The position numbers and the translations under genes were made by a program. A DNA stretch of 64,000 nt from contig NZ_JARXRM010000016.1 of the NCBI RefSeq assembly GCF_029887875.1, forward strand, positions 1 to 64,000, in the 5' to 3' direction. The notes beneath the pieces are model-generated. The model saw only the letters and a list, made by a program, of their open reading frames with translations. It did not search any database and was not told where the DNA came from. Below are positions 24,905-35,198 of the stretch, one piece after another (positions within the stretch are counted from its first letter, which is position 1; each line of letters starts with the position of its first letter). The DNA comes from Luteimonas endophytica (lineage in GTDB: Bacteria > Pseudomonadota > Gammaproteobacteria > Xanthomonadales > Xanthomonadaceae).

Positions 24905-26308
24905 ATGAATCGACACGTCGTAGCGAAGGCGCGGCCGCGGGTGCTCGCGGTGGCGTTGCTGGCGGCCCTGGCCGCGCCGGGGATGGCGTTCGGCCAGACC
25001 GCCAAGGAACAGGAGCTGGAAGCGCGGATCGCGCAGCTCGAGGCCCAGGTCCGGGCGCTGCTCTCGCAGCAGCAACAGCAGCAGTCCGAGCTCGCCGAGA
25101 CCCGCACCCAGGTGACCGAAGTGCGCACCGCCCAGGCCCAGGCGCCAGCGGCGGCCGCGGCCGACGGCAAGGGGATCCAGCGCGGCACGATCATGACCGC
25201 CGCCAACCCCGGCACCACCTTCTCCTACGGCGGCATGATCAAGTTCGACGCGATGGTCACCGACACCAGCGACGGCCGCATCGCCGATGGCTCGGCCGGG
25301 CGGCTGTTCTACGTGCCCAGCACCATCCCGGTCGGCGCCGATGGCGCCGACGGCGGCGACGCCTACACCGACCAGCACGCGCAGTTCTCGCGGTTCTGGT
25401 TCAGCGCCGACCACGCCACCGAGGGCGGCGACAAGTTCAAGGCCTACATCGAGGCCGACATGTTCGGCGGCGGCAGCAACGCGCTGCTCGGCAACGAGAC
25501 CTCCACCAACACCTACGGCGTCTCGCTGCGCCACGCCTACGTCAGCTGGAACCGCTGGCTGGCCGGCCAGACCTGGTCCAACTTCATGGACGTGGGCGCG
25601 CTGCCCGACGCGGTCGACTTCGTCGGGGTCACCGACGGCACGGTGTTCGTGCGCCAGGCCCAGCTGCGCTACACCAACGGCCCGTGGTCGTTCTCCGCGG
25701 AGAACCCGCAGACCACGGTGCAGTCCTACTCGCCGTTCAACCCGGTGGCGGGCGCGCGCTTCAACACCGGCGACAACGTGCTACCGGACTTCACCGCGCG
25801 CTGGATCACCCGCGGCGACTGGGGCCACTTCACCGTCGCCGGCCTGGTCCGGCAGTTCAAGGCCGCCGACGAGACCGAGACCGGGGCGGCGGTCAGCGCC
25901 TCGGGCAAGTTCAACCTGGGCACCAGCGACGACATCCGCTACGCGGTCAACGCCGGCCAGGGCATCGGCCGCTACCTCGCCTTCGGCATGGGCAGCGACG
26001 TGATGCAGGACGCCAACGGCGATCTGCACGCGCTCGACGGCTACGGCGGCTTCGTGGCCTGGCGCCACGTGTTCTCGCCGCTGGTGCGCACCAACCTGAT
26101 GTACTCGGCGGCGCACTACGACAACGACGAGGCGCTGGTCGGGTTCGGCGTGACCGAGCGCGCGCACTCGCTGCACGCCAACGTCATCTATTCGCCGTTC
26201 CCGAAACTCGACGTGGGCGCCGAGCTGATCTTCGGCCAGCGCTTCCTCGAGGACGACCGCGAGGGCGACCTGACCCGCGTGCACACCCACGTCCGGTACA
26301 CCTTCTAG
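24905..26308 (+). CDS. DcaP-like outer-membrane porin
   Basis: This 467-residue exported porin has a signal peptide (VLAVALLAALAAPGMAFGQ). A coiled-coil with a Gln run follows (residues 36-75, KEQELEARIAQLEAQVRALL), then a beta-barrel ending in RYTF. The N-terminal coil plus a barrel with FWFSADHATEGGDKFKAYIEADMFGG and LRHAYVSWNRWLAGQTWSNFMD fits the DcaP-type trimeric porins for small carboxylates. GGAGGGG precedes the ATG at 24905. It is divergent from acs and heads the transport genes, so it is probably the outer-membrane route for acetate or a similar acid. Confidence 0.88.
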   Translation: MNRHVVAKARPRVLAVALLAALAAPGMAFGQTAKEQELEARIAQLEAQVRALLSQQQQQQSELAETRTQVTEVRTAQAQAPAAAAADGKGIQRGTIMTAANPGTTFSYGGMIKFDAMVTDTSDGRIADGSAGRLFYVPSTIPVGADGADGGDAYTDQHAQFSRFWFSADHATEGGDKFKAYIEADMFGGGSNALLGNETSTNTYGVSLRHAYVSWNRWLAGQTWSNFMDVGALPDAVDFVGVTDGTVFVRQAQLRYTNGPWSFSAENPQTTVQSYSPFNPVAGARFNTGDNVLPDFTARWITRGDWGHFTVAGLVRQFKAADETETGAAVSASGKFNLGTSDDIRYAVNAGQGIGRYLAFGMGSDVMQDANGDLHALDGYGGFVAWRHVFSPLVRTNLMYSAAHYDNDEALVGFGVTERAHSLHANVIYSPFPKLDVGAELIFGQRFLEDDREGDLTRVHTHVRYTF

Positions 26309-26316
26309 GGGGAGAC

Positions 26317-26439
26317 ATGAACGCAACCGACAAGGCCGCGCTGCGCCCACGATCCCGGCGCCGCGCGAGCCGATCGCACGCCACCGCCCACCGCGCGTGG
26401 GCGGGCCATCCATCCGACCGCAAGGGGGACGCCGCATGA
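26317..26439 (+). CDS. Possible 40-residue Arg-rich leader peptide
   Basis: A short frame (MNATDKAALRPRSRRRASRS, 40 residues in all) starts five bases after a GGGGGAG ribosome site. Its TGA overlaps the ATG of the DUF4212 gene (ATGA). That arrangement suggests translation coupling rather than an independent protein, and no similarity is recognised. It may be a leader peptide or chance. Confidence 0.35.
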   Translation: MNATDKAALRPRSRRRASRSHATAHRAWAGHPSDRKGDAA

Positions 26440-26696
26440 CGCTCGACAAGACCGCAGCCAAGTACTGGAAAGCCAATCTGCGCATCATCTGGATCTGCAT
26501 GTCGATCTGGGCGCTGGTGTCGGTGGGATTCGGCATCCTGCTGCGCCCGCTGCTGTCGGGCATCCGCATCGGCGGCACCGACCTGGGTTTCTGGTTCGCG
26601 CAGCAGGGTTCGATTCTGGTCTTCATCGCCCTGATCTTCTTCTACACCTGGTACATGAACCGGCTCGATCGCGAGTACGACGTGGACGAACAATAG
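26436..26696 (+). CDS. DUF4212 small symporter subunit
   Basis: This 86-residue protein of the DUF4212 family has two hydrophobic helices (residues 14-38 and 50-74). The family signature is visible in YWKANLRIIWICMSIWALVSVGFGILLRP and GFWFAQQGSILVFIALIFFYTWYMNRLDREY. Such proteins are encoded directly before VC2705-type sodium/solute symporters and probably act as their small partner. Here the symporter begins ten bases downstream. Confidence 0.9.
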   Translation: MTLDKTAAKYWKANLRIIWICMSIWALVSVGFGILLRPLLSGIRIGGTDLGFWFAQQGSILVFIALIFFYTWYMNRLDREYDVDEQ

Positions 26697-26706
26697 GGCT
26701 GCGCAC

Positions 26707-28485
<1,779 letters not shown>

Positions 28486-28504
28486 GTCCGGCGTCTCTCC
28501 AGGG

Positions 28505-28536
28505 CCCGCCCCCGCCACGCGGGGGCGGGTCTTTTT
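28505..28536 (+). terminator. Intrinsic terminator after the symporter gene
   Basis: CCCGCCCCCGC (28505-28515) pairs with GCGGGGGCGGG (28519-28529) around a CAC loop, followed by TCTTTTT. It ends the porin-DUF4212-symporter unit. Confidence 0.9.
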
Positions 28537-28653
28537 CGTCGGCGCCCGGCGCTCCATTCGCCGCACGCCTTCGCCGCGCACGGCAACGTGGCGGCCGATT
28601 TGTCATGATGGCGCACGGCGAGCGATCGCCGGGCCACAACGGGGGTCACCGGC

Positions 28654-29172
28654 ATGCTGTTGGAGTTCATAGCGATCATCTCCGCGGGCTTCGGCCTGGC
28701 GGGCCTGGTCCTGGCGCTGAACTTCCTGGTCCGCAAGCGGCTGCCCGGCTGGGCGGTGCCCGCCGCGGCGGGCGGCGGCATGCTGGCGATGGCGATCTGG
28801 CTGGAATACTCCTGGCTGGACCGCGTCACCGCCACCTTCCCGGACGAGGTGGAGGTGGCCTCGACCAACGAGCTGCGGGTCTGGTACCGCCCGTGGACCT
28901 ACGTGGTACCGCAGACCAGCCGGCTGATCGCCATCGATCACCGCTTCGACCGGCGCAACCCGGCGATGCCCGACCAGGTGCTGACCCAGGTGCTGCTGAT
29001 GGGCCGCTGGGAGCCGGCGCGCCAGTTCGGCGCGGTGTTCGACTGCGCGGGCCGGCGCCGCGCCGACCTGGTGGACGAGGTGGTGTTCGACGAGAATGGC
29101 GCCCCGCGCAACGCCCGCTGGATCGCGCTGCCGGAAGACGACGGCCTGCTGCGCGCCGCCTGCACGCCATGA
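28654..29172 (+). CDS. Hypothetical membrane-anchored protein
   Basis: This 172-residue protein has two N-terminal hydrophobic helices (about residues 5-27 and 33-51, the latter ending AMAIWLEYSWLDRV) and a soluble C-terminal domain of about 115 residues. The soluble part contains ELRVWYRPWTYVVPQTSRLIAIDHRF and a short Cys-containing AVFDCAGRRRADLVDEVVFDE. No catalytic motif or named family is recognised. It lies between the symporter terminator and the DUF294 gene, facing the same way. Confidence 0.6.
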   Translation: MLLEFIAIISAGFGLAGLVLALNFLVRKRLPGWAVPAAAGGGMLAMAIWLEYSWLDRVTATFPDEVEVASTNELRVWYRPWTYVVPQTSRLIAIDHRFDRRNPAMPDQVLTQVLLMGRWEPARQFGAVFDCAGRRRADLVDEVVFDENGAPRNARWIALPEDDGLLRAACTP

Positions 29173-29283
29173 CCGGCCCTCGCCCATCGCGGCGTCCCGG
29201 CACCACCGCGCCGTGCCGGCGCGCGGATCCCTCGGCGCCGCCCCGCGAAGGCGGGTTCGGCAGAAGCCCGACACGCTAGCGCC

Positions 29284-31101
29284 ATGGACAGCGTGCCCGG
29301 CCTGGACCTGAGCCAGCCCCCGTTCGACCTGCTGGACGACGCCGGGCGCGCGCGCCTGCAGGCCAGCGTGGACGTGGGTTTCCACGCCGCCGGCAGCACC
29401 CTGATCGAGGCCGGCAAGGCCTCGCCGCACGTGCATGTGATCCTCAAGGGCCTGGTCCATGCCTATCAAGCCGATGGCGGCGGCGAGCAGCGCTTCGCCG
29501 ACTACGGCCCGGGCGACGTCTTCGGCGCCTGGGCGGTGATGGCGGGCCGCGCCCGGCTGAGCTACCGCACCGAGGGCGAGTGCCTGAGCTTCCTGATCCC
29601 GGCCGAGGTGTTCCGCCGGCTGATCGACGACAACCCGCGCTTCGCCGCCTATTTCAACGAGGGGCTCGCGACCAAGGGGCAGTTGTCGGTCTCGGGGCAG
29701 GAGCGCCGCGAGGCGGCCGAGCTGATGGGCACCCGGGTCGGCGAGGCGCAGCTGGCGCCGGCCGAGCGCGTCGCCGCCGCGACCTCCATCGCCGATGCCG
29801 CCGCGCGGCTGCGGGAGCGCCGCGTGGATTGCCTGCTGGTGGACGACGCCGGCCATCGGGAGCCCGGCATCCTGACCCGCACCGACCTGCTCGATGCGGT
29901 GGCGCTGCAGCGGCTGCCGCTGGAGGCGCCGGTCGGGCCGCTGGCCAGCCGGCCGCTGGTCTGCGTGGGCGCCGACGAGGTGCTGTTCCAGGCGCTGATC
30001 GGCATGACCGAGCACCGGATCGAGCGGGTCGTGGTCCGCGACCGCGGCGCCATCGCCGGGACCCTCGGCATCGCCGAGGTGCTCTCGCACTTCGCCAGCC
30101 ACTCGCACCTCATCAGCCTGCGGCTGGCCCGCGCCCGCACCCTGGAGGACATCGCCAGCGCCGCGGCGGGCATGAACGAACTGATCCGCAGCCTCGCCGC
30201 GCACGGGGCGCGCATGCCCTACCTGATGGGCCTGGTCAGTGCGCTCAACGGGCGGGTGATGGCGCAGATCTTCGACCTGCTGGTCGCGCCCGAACACCGC
30301 GGCCGCATCTGCCTGCTGGTGATGGGCAGCGAAGGCCGCCGCGAGCAGCTGCTCAAGACCGACCAGGACAACGCGCTGGTGATCGCCGACGACCTCGACT
30401 GGCCCGGCCTGGCCGACGCCATGGCGCGCTTCAGCGCGGCGCTCGATGCGGTCGGCTACCCGCCGTGCCCCGGCAAGGTGATGGTGAACGAGCCGCATTG
30501 GCGGATGACGGCCAGCCAATGGCAGGAACGCGTCGGCCATTGGCAACGGCGCCACGGCGGCGAGGCGGCACTGGACCTGTCGATCGCGCTCGATGCCCGC
30601 CCCATCGCCGGCAACCCGGCGCTGTTCGCCCCGGTCAAGGCCGGCCTCATGGCGCTGGGCCAGGACGAGATCCTGCTGCACCACCTGGCCTCCGCCACGC
30701 TCAACTTCAACACCCCGCTGACGCTGTTCGGGCGGGTGCGCGGCGATGCACACGGGATCGACCTGAAGAAGGGCGCGATCTTCCCGGTGGTGCACGGCCT
30801 GCGCTGCCTGGCGCTGCGCCATGGCGTTGCCGCCACGGCCAGCCTCGAACGCTGCGAGGCGCTCGCCGAGCGCGGGGCGCTGCCGCGCGAACTCGGCCGC
30901 GACCTGCCGCAGGCGCTCAACGTGTTCCAGCGCATGCGGCTGGACGCGCAGCTGGCCGCGCTCGCGGCAGGCCGCGTCCCCGACAACCACCTCGACCCGC
31001 AGAGCCTGCGCCGGCTGGACCGGGAACTGCTGCGCGACGCGCTGCACGTGGTGAAGGAATTCCGCGAGCACGTGCGCCGCGCCTTCCATCTGGCGGACTG
31101 A
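29284..31101 (+). CDS. cNMP-binding / CBS / DUF294 nucleotidyltransferase-like protein
   Basis: This 605-residue cytoplasmic protein has three parts. An N-terminal cyclic-nucleotide-binding domain (about 20-125) includes DYGPGDVFGAWAVMAGRARLSYRTEGECLSFLIP. Two CBS repeats lie at about 155-280. A nucleotidyltransferase-like DUF294 region contains LLVMGSEGRREQLLKTDQDNALVIAD, the GSEGR and DxD motifs of GlnD-type transferases, and a substrate-binding C-terminus follows. Genes of this type are regularly found beside VC2705-type symporters and acs and are thought to be regulatory. The nucleotide substrate is not known. It overlaps nothing and is followed six bases later by the exonuclease gene. 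Confidence 0.88.
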   Translation: MDSVPGLDLSQPPFDLLDDAGRARLQASVDVGFHAAGSTLIEAGKASPHVHVILKGLVHAYQADGGGEQRFADYGPGDVFGAWAVMAGRARLSYRTEGECLSFLIPAEVFRRLIDDNPRFAAYFNEGLATKGQLSVSGQERREAAELMGTRVGEAQLAPAERVAAATSIADAAARLRERRVDCLLVDDAGHREPGILTRTDLLDAVALQRLPLEAPVGPLASRPLVCVGADEVLFQALIGMTEHRIERVVVRDRGAIAGTLGIAEVLSHFASHSHLISLRLARARTLEDIASAAAGMNELIRSLAAHGARMPYLMGLVSALNGRVMAQIFDLLVAPEHRGRICLLVMGSEGRREQLLKTDQDNALVIADDLDWPGLADAMARFSAALDAVGYPPCPGKVMVNEPHWRMTASQWQERVGHWQRRHGGEAALDLSIALDARPIAGNPALFAPVKAGLMALGQDEILLHHLASATLNFNTPLTLFGRVRGDAHGIDLKKGAIFPVVHGLRCLALRHGVAATASLERCEALAERGALPRELGRDLPQALNVFQRMRLDAQLAALAAGRVPDNHLDPQSLRRLDRELLRDALHVVKEFREHVRRAFHLAD

Positions 31102-31106
31102 CGCCG

Positions 31107-31733
31107 ATGGACGCCCTGCGCCAATGGTGGCTGCGCAAGCGGCACGGGGATGGCGAATGGACGGCGCTGCTGCGGCCCGCGCCGGCGGCCGAGTGGGTCA
31201 GCCTGGACGTGGAAACCACCGGCCTCGACCCGCAGCGCGACCACATCCTCAGTCTGGCGGCGGTTCCCGTGCGCGGCGGCCTGGTGCTGCTGTCGGACCG
31301 GTTCGAGCGGCGGATCCGGCCGGACCGGGGCTTCGACATCGAATCGATCCGCCACCACCGCATCACCCCCGACGAGGCGGCCGGCGGCATGTCGGTGACC
31401 CCCGCGGTGCGCGAATTCCTGCGCTGGCTGGGCCCCCGCAGGCTGCTGGGCTATCACCTGGCGTTCGACCTGGCGATGCTGGCCCCGCACGTGAGGGCGC
31501 TCACCGGCTTCGCCCTGCCCAACCCCCGGGTCGAACTCGCCGAGGCGTTCGCCGCGCGGGCGCGCCGGGCGCGGCCCGACGTGCCCCCCAACCTCGATTT
31601 CGGCCACATCGCCGACGCGCTGGGCGTGCCGGTGCTGGGACGGCACACCGCCCTGGGCGATGCCACCACGGTGGCATTGTGCTGGCTGGCGCTGCAGGGC
31701 GCCGCGCGCAACGCGTCTTCGGACCGGCGCTGA
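31107..31733 (+). CDS. DnaQ-like 3'-5' exonuclease
   Basis: This 208-residue protein belongs to the DEDD exonuclease superfamily related to the DNA polymerase III epsilon subunit. Exo I is WVSLDVETTGLDPQRDHIL (Asp and Glu of DVET), exo II is LLGYHLAFDLAMLAP, and exo III is GRHTALGDATTVALCW (His and Asp). All four acidic residues are present. It lies five bases after the DUF294 gene, a pairing seen in other acetate-symporter clusters. Its part in that pathway is unexplained. Confidence 0.9.
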   Translation: MDALRQWWLRKRHGDGEWTALLRPAPAAEWVSLDVETTGLDPQRDHILSLAAVPVRGGLVLLSDRFERRIRPDRGFDIESIRHHRITPDEAAGGMSVTPAVREFLRWLGPRRLLGYHLAFDLAMLAPHVRALTGFALPNPRVELAEAFAARARRARPDVPPNLDFGHIADALGVPVLGRHTALGDATTVALCWLALQGAARNASSDRR

Positions 31734-31788
31734 ACGCAGCCGCGCGCGCGTCATCGGGACGGCCGCAGGCGCTGGGTGCTGCGGAGGC

Positions 31789-32169
31789 CTATTGCGGCGG
31801 GGCGGCGAGTTCGCGGGCGTCGAGGAAGCCGTCGCGGTCCAGGTCCTGGCGGTTGAAGCGGTCGGTCAGCCGGGCCAGGTGGGCGGCGCGGGCAATGGGC
31901 CGGCCACGGCTGCCCGGCTGTTCCGCGGGCGCCAGGGTGCCGTCGCCGTCGGCGTCCATCGCGTCGAAGGCGTAGCTCATCCAGTCCTGGTACTCGCCGA
32001 GCGAGACCCGGCCGTCGCCGTCGGCGTCCATGCGCGCGAGATAGTCGGTGGTGGCCGCGATCTGCGCGGCGGCCGGCGCCGCCGTCGCGGCGAGCCCAAG
32101 TGCCGCCGCCGCGGCCATGAAAAGGCCCGGCCGTCGCCGGCCGGGCCCGTCGTGCATCGCCTGCGCCAT
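31789..32169 (-). CDS. Exported EF-hand protein
   Basis: This 126-residue protein has a signal-like N-terminus (GLFMAAAAALGLAATAAPAAAQ) and three EF-hand loops: DADGDGRVSLGE, DADGDGTLAPAE and DLDRDGFLDARE. Each has the expected D-x-D-x-D/N-G pattern with Glu or near-Glu at position 12, so it should bind calcium in the periplasm. The start may be one of two or three closely spaced Met codons. Function unknown. Confidence 0.85.
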   Translation of the reverse strand: MAQAMHDGPGRRRPGLFMAAAAALGLAATAAPAAAQIAATTDYLARMDADGDGRVSLGEYQDWMSYAFDAMDADGDGTLAPAEQPGSRGRPIARAAHLARLTDRFNRQDLDRDGFLDARELAAPPQ

Positions 32170-32179
32170 GGCGCGGGGC

Positions 32180-33388
32180 TCAGGCCCGCGCCGGCTGCAG
32201 CGAATAACCCTTCAGCCGCGCCGAGTACTCCTGCAGCACCCGGATGCCGCTGGCCTCGGCCTCGTGGCACCAGGCCTGCAGCTGGCGCAGGCGCTCGGAG
32301 GCGTCGTTGCTGCGCGCCTCCAGCACAGCGGCCAGGCGCGCGCGATACTCGACCAGGGTGCGGATGCGCGGGCGCTGCTCGACCCACTGCTGCAGCTCCT
32401 GGCGCGCATCGGGCTGGAGCCAGCGGCCGTCGTCGGCCAGCGCCTTGCGCAGCCTGCGCGGCAGCAGCGCGCGCAGGCGGGCACCGGCGGCCCGCGCCTC
32501 CTCGCGCAGCGCCGGCTTGATCACCTTGCGCTGGTAGTCGGTCATGGCCTGGAAGCGCAGCGCCAGCAGCGCGCGCATGGTGTCGGTGTCGGGCACCTGG
32601 ATGTTCGGCCGGACGTCGAGCGAGGGCGCGACCCGCAGCACCTTCGCCAGGCCGATCTTCTGCAGGCCCTGGATGGTGGCCCAGCCGATGTCGAACTCCC
32701 AGCGGCGCAGGGCGAACTTCGCCGAACTCGGGAACGCGTGGTGGTTGTTGTGCAGCTCCTCGCCGCCGATCCACACGCCCCAGGGGGTGAGATTGGTGGC
32801 GGTGTCGGTGGTCTCGAAGTTGCGGTAGCCCCACCAGTGGCCGAGGCCGTTGACCACGCCGGCGGCCCAGAACGGGATCCAGGCCATCTGGATCGCCCAC
32901 ACCGCCACGCCGGCCAAGCCGAACAGCGCGAACATCACGAACAGCAGCAGGGTCGGGCCGAGGGTGGCGTGCGGGGTGTACAGCCGGCGCTCGATCCAGT
33001 CGTCCGGGCAGCCCTTGCCGTACTGCTCGATGTCGTCGCGCTGGCCACGGGCCTCGCGGTACAGCTCCACGCCGCGCCAGAAGACCTGGCGGATGCCCTT
33101 GAACTGCGGGCTGTGCGGATCCTCCTCGGTCTCGCACTTGGCGTGGTGCTTGCGGTGGATGGCGACCCACTCGCGGGTGATCATCGAGGTGGTCAGCCAG
33201 GTCCAGAAGCGGAAGAAGTGCGCCAGCACCGGATGGAAGTCGACGCCCCGGTGGGCCTGGCTGCGGTGCAGGTACAGGGTGACCGAGAGGATCGTCAGCT
33301 GGGTGGCGACCAGCAGGACCAGCACGAGCGGCCAGAAGCCGAACTGCAGCAGTCCACCGGAGAAGAAATCGAGCATTGATGCGGGCAT
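32180..33388 (-). CDS. Membrane fatty-acid desaturase (delta-9 type)
   Basis: This protein of about 402 residues is an integral-membrane desaturase. It has the three His boxes: HRSQAHR near residue 40, HRKHH near 78, and HNNHH near 212. Four membrane helices flank these. The C-terminal 140 residues form a basic, coiled-coil-rich tail. It would introduce a cis double bond into membrane acyl chains using a di-iron centre. The start is uncertain between Met codons at 33388 and 33376. Confidence 0.9.
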   Translation of the reverse strand: MPASMLDFFSGGLLQFGFWPLVLVLLVATQLTILSVTLYLHRSQAHRGVDFHPVLAHFFRFWTWLTTSMITREWVAIHRKHHAKCETEEDPHSPQFKGIRQVFWRGVELYREARGQRDDIEQYGKGCPDDWIERRLYTPHATLGPTLLLFVMFALFGLAGVAVWAIQMAWIPFWAAGVVNGLGHWWGYRNFETTDTATNLTPWGVWIGGEELHNNHHAFPSSAKFALRRWEFDIGWATIQGLQKIGLAKVLRVAPSLDVRPNIQVPDTDTMRALLALRFQAMTDYQRKVIKPALREEARAAGARLRALLPRRLRKALADDGRWLQPDARQELQQWVEQRPRIRTLVEYRARLAAVLEARSNDASERLRQLQAWCHEAEASGIRVLQEYSARLKGYSLQPARA

Positions 33389-33522
33389 GGGAACGCCAGA
33401 ACGGAGTGACCCGGCCATCATCGCGCGCCGCGCAGATGAAGTCATCCCTGCGCCCGGGTATGGCGCGGAAGACGTTCAGCTGCATGCTTGTGCAGTGAAC
33501 ACCGCGGCTCCACCTTGCGGAC

Positions 33523-34335
33523 ATGCCCGAACTTCCCGAAGTCGAAACCACCCGGCGCGGTCTCGCACCGCATCTCGAGGGACGCCGCATTCAGGGGGTG
33601 CAGCTGCGCCGGGCCGACCTGCGCTGGCCGATCCCGGAGCAGGTGGCGGAGGCGCTGCCCGGGCAGCGCGTCCATACCGTGCGCCGACGCGCCAAGTACC
33701 TGCTGCTGGATACCGCGGCCGGCAGCGCGCTGCTGCACCTGGGGATGTCCGGCAGCCTGCGCGTGCTGCCCGGCGATGCGCCGGTGCGGGCCCATGATCA
33801 CGTCGACATCGTTCTGGACAACGGCAGGCTGCTGCGCTTCAACGATCCCCGCCGCTTCGGCTGCCTGCTGTGGCAACCCCGGGGGGAGCTGCACCCGCTG
33901 CTGCGCGGGCTGGGGCCGGAACCGCTGTCCGCGGACTTCGACGGCGATCACCTGTACGCGGCGAGCCGGGGGCGCAAGGCCGCGGTGAAGACCCTGCTGA
34001 TGGACCAGCGGATCGTGGTGGGGGTCGGCAACATCTACGCGGCCGAAGCGCTGTTCGCTTCGGGGATCGCCCCCCAGCGGGCCGCCGGCCGGGTCTCGCG
34101 GGCGCGCTACGAGGCGCTCGCCACCGAGGTCAAGGCGGTGCTGGAACGCGCGATCCGACGCGGCGGCACCACCCTTCGCGACTTTCTGGACGCGGACGGC
34201 GCGCCGGGGTATTTCGAGCAGGAGCTCGCGGTCTACGGCCGCGGCGGCGCTCCCTGCCGGCGCTGCGACCGGCCGCTCAGGCAGGCCTGGCTCGGCCAGC
34301 GCACCACGGTGTGGTGCGGGCACTGCCAGAAGTAG
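33523..34335 (+). CDS. mutM: Formamidopyrimidine-DNA glycosylase
   Basis: This 270-residue Fpg/MutM removes 8-oxoguanine and ring-opened purines and cleaves the abasic site. The catalytic N-terminus PELPEVETTRRGL is intact (Pro2, Glu3). The helix-two-turn-helix has QRIVVGVGNIYAAEALFASGI. The zinc finger is CRRCDRPL followed by RTTVWCGHCQK. Length is normal (269-270). It is divergent from the desaturase gene. Confidence 0.97.
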   Translation: MPELPEVETTRRGLAPHLEGRRIQGVQLRRADLRWPIPEQVAEALPGQRVHTVRRRAKYLLLDTAAGSALLHLGMSGSLRVLPGDAPVRAHDHVDIVLDNGRLLRFNDPRRFGCLLWQPRGELHPLLRGLGPEPLSADFDGDHLYAASRGRKAAVKTLLMDQRIVVGVGNIYAAEALFASGIAPQRAAGRVSRARYEALATEVKAVLERAIRRGGTTLRDFLDADGAPGYFEQELAVYGRGGAPCRRCDRPLRQAWLGQRTTVWCGHCQK

Positions 34336-34519
34336 AGCCTGTCTGGAAGTCGGGCCGGGCACGCCGGAGCACGGCGCACCGGGTCGCCGGGCCTGGGCGG
34401 GAAGCACCAAGCCCCCCGTCCAATCGCCACCGCGAGATGACGCGCCAGGGGCGCCCGCGGCCCCGGCCGCCCGGGTCGCTTCCAGCGGCACCGGGGAGCC
34501 CCGGCGGGGACGGCGGGTA

Positions 34520-34525
34520 TATAGT
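34520..34525 (+). promoter_or_regulatory. -10 element before the ECF sigma gene
   Basis: TATAGT, within GGTATATAGTGG, lies 13 bases before the first ATG at 34538. Transcription would start almost at that codon, so the mRNA may be leaderless or use the later ATG at 34550. Confidence 0.45.
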
Positions 34526-34537
34526 GGCGCCTGTCGC

Positions 34538-35122
34538 ATGGGGATGGCGATGGGCAGCTCCGCTGACATCACGCAACTGCTGGACGCGGCGCGCGGCGGC
34601 GACCGTGGCGCGCTCGACCACGTCCTGGCCACGCTCTACCAGGAGCTGCATACGATGGCGCGCCGCCAGCTGGCCGGGCAGTACGGCCAGACCCTGGACG
34701 CCACCGCGCTGGTGCACGAGGCCTACCTGAAGCTGATCGGCGGCAACGGCGCCCGTTTCGAGGACCGGGCGCACTTCTTCGCCTATGCCGCCTCGGCGAT
34801 GCGCAGCGTGGTGGTGGACTACGCGCGCCAGCGCCTGGCGCGCAAGCGCGGCGGCGACCAGCACCGGGTGACCGACCTGCCAGAGGACCTCGCCGGCGGG
34901 CTGCGCCTGGACGAGGAGATGCTCAGCCTCGACACCGCCCTCACCCAGCTGGCGCGCGCCGACGAGCGCCTGGCGCGGGTGGTCGAACTGCGCTATTTCG
35001 CCGGCCTGTCGGAGCTGGAGATCGCCGGCGTGCTGCAGCGTTCGGAGCGCAGCGTGCGCCGCGACTGGCAGAAGGCGCGGCTGTTCCTGCTGGCGGCGCT
35101 GCGGGATGAGCCGGCGGCCTGA
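34538..35122 (+). CDS. ECF-type RNA polymerase sigma factor
   Basis: This 194-residue sigma-70 family protein is of the group encoded next to large TPR-type Ser/Thr kinases (TIGR02999-like). Region 2 includes LATLYQELHTMARRQLAGQYGQTLDATALVHEAYLKLIGG and the -10-binding AHFFAYAASAMRSVVVDYARQRLARKRGG. Region 4 has RVVELRYFAGLSELEIAGVLQRSERSVRRDWQKARLFL. Three in-frame ATGs lie at 34538, 34544 and 34550. Being 76 bases upstream of the kinase gene, its activity is probably controlled by that kinase. Confidence 0.92.
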   Translation: MGMAMGSSADITQLLDAARGGDRGALDHVLATLYQELHTMARRQLAGQYGQTLDATALVHEAYLKLIGGNGARFEDRAHFFAYAASAMRSVVVDYARQRLARKRGGDQHRVTDLPEDLAGGLRLDEEMLSLDTALTQLARADERLARVVELRYFAGLSELEIAGVLQRSERSVRRDWQKARLFLLAALRDEPAA

Positions 35123-35198
35123 ACCGCGGCCGCGAGCCCGGCCCGCACCCGTCCGGCACGGCCGCGGCCCGGGCCGCGACGCGGCGGGCTGACCGGGC

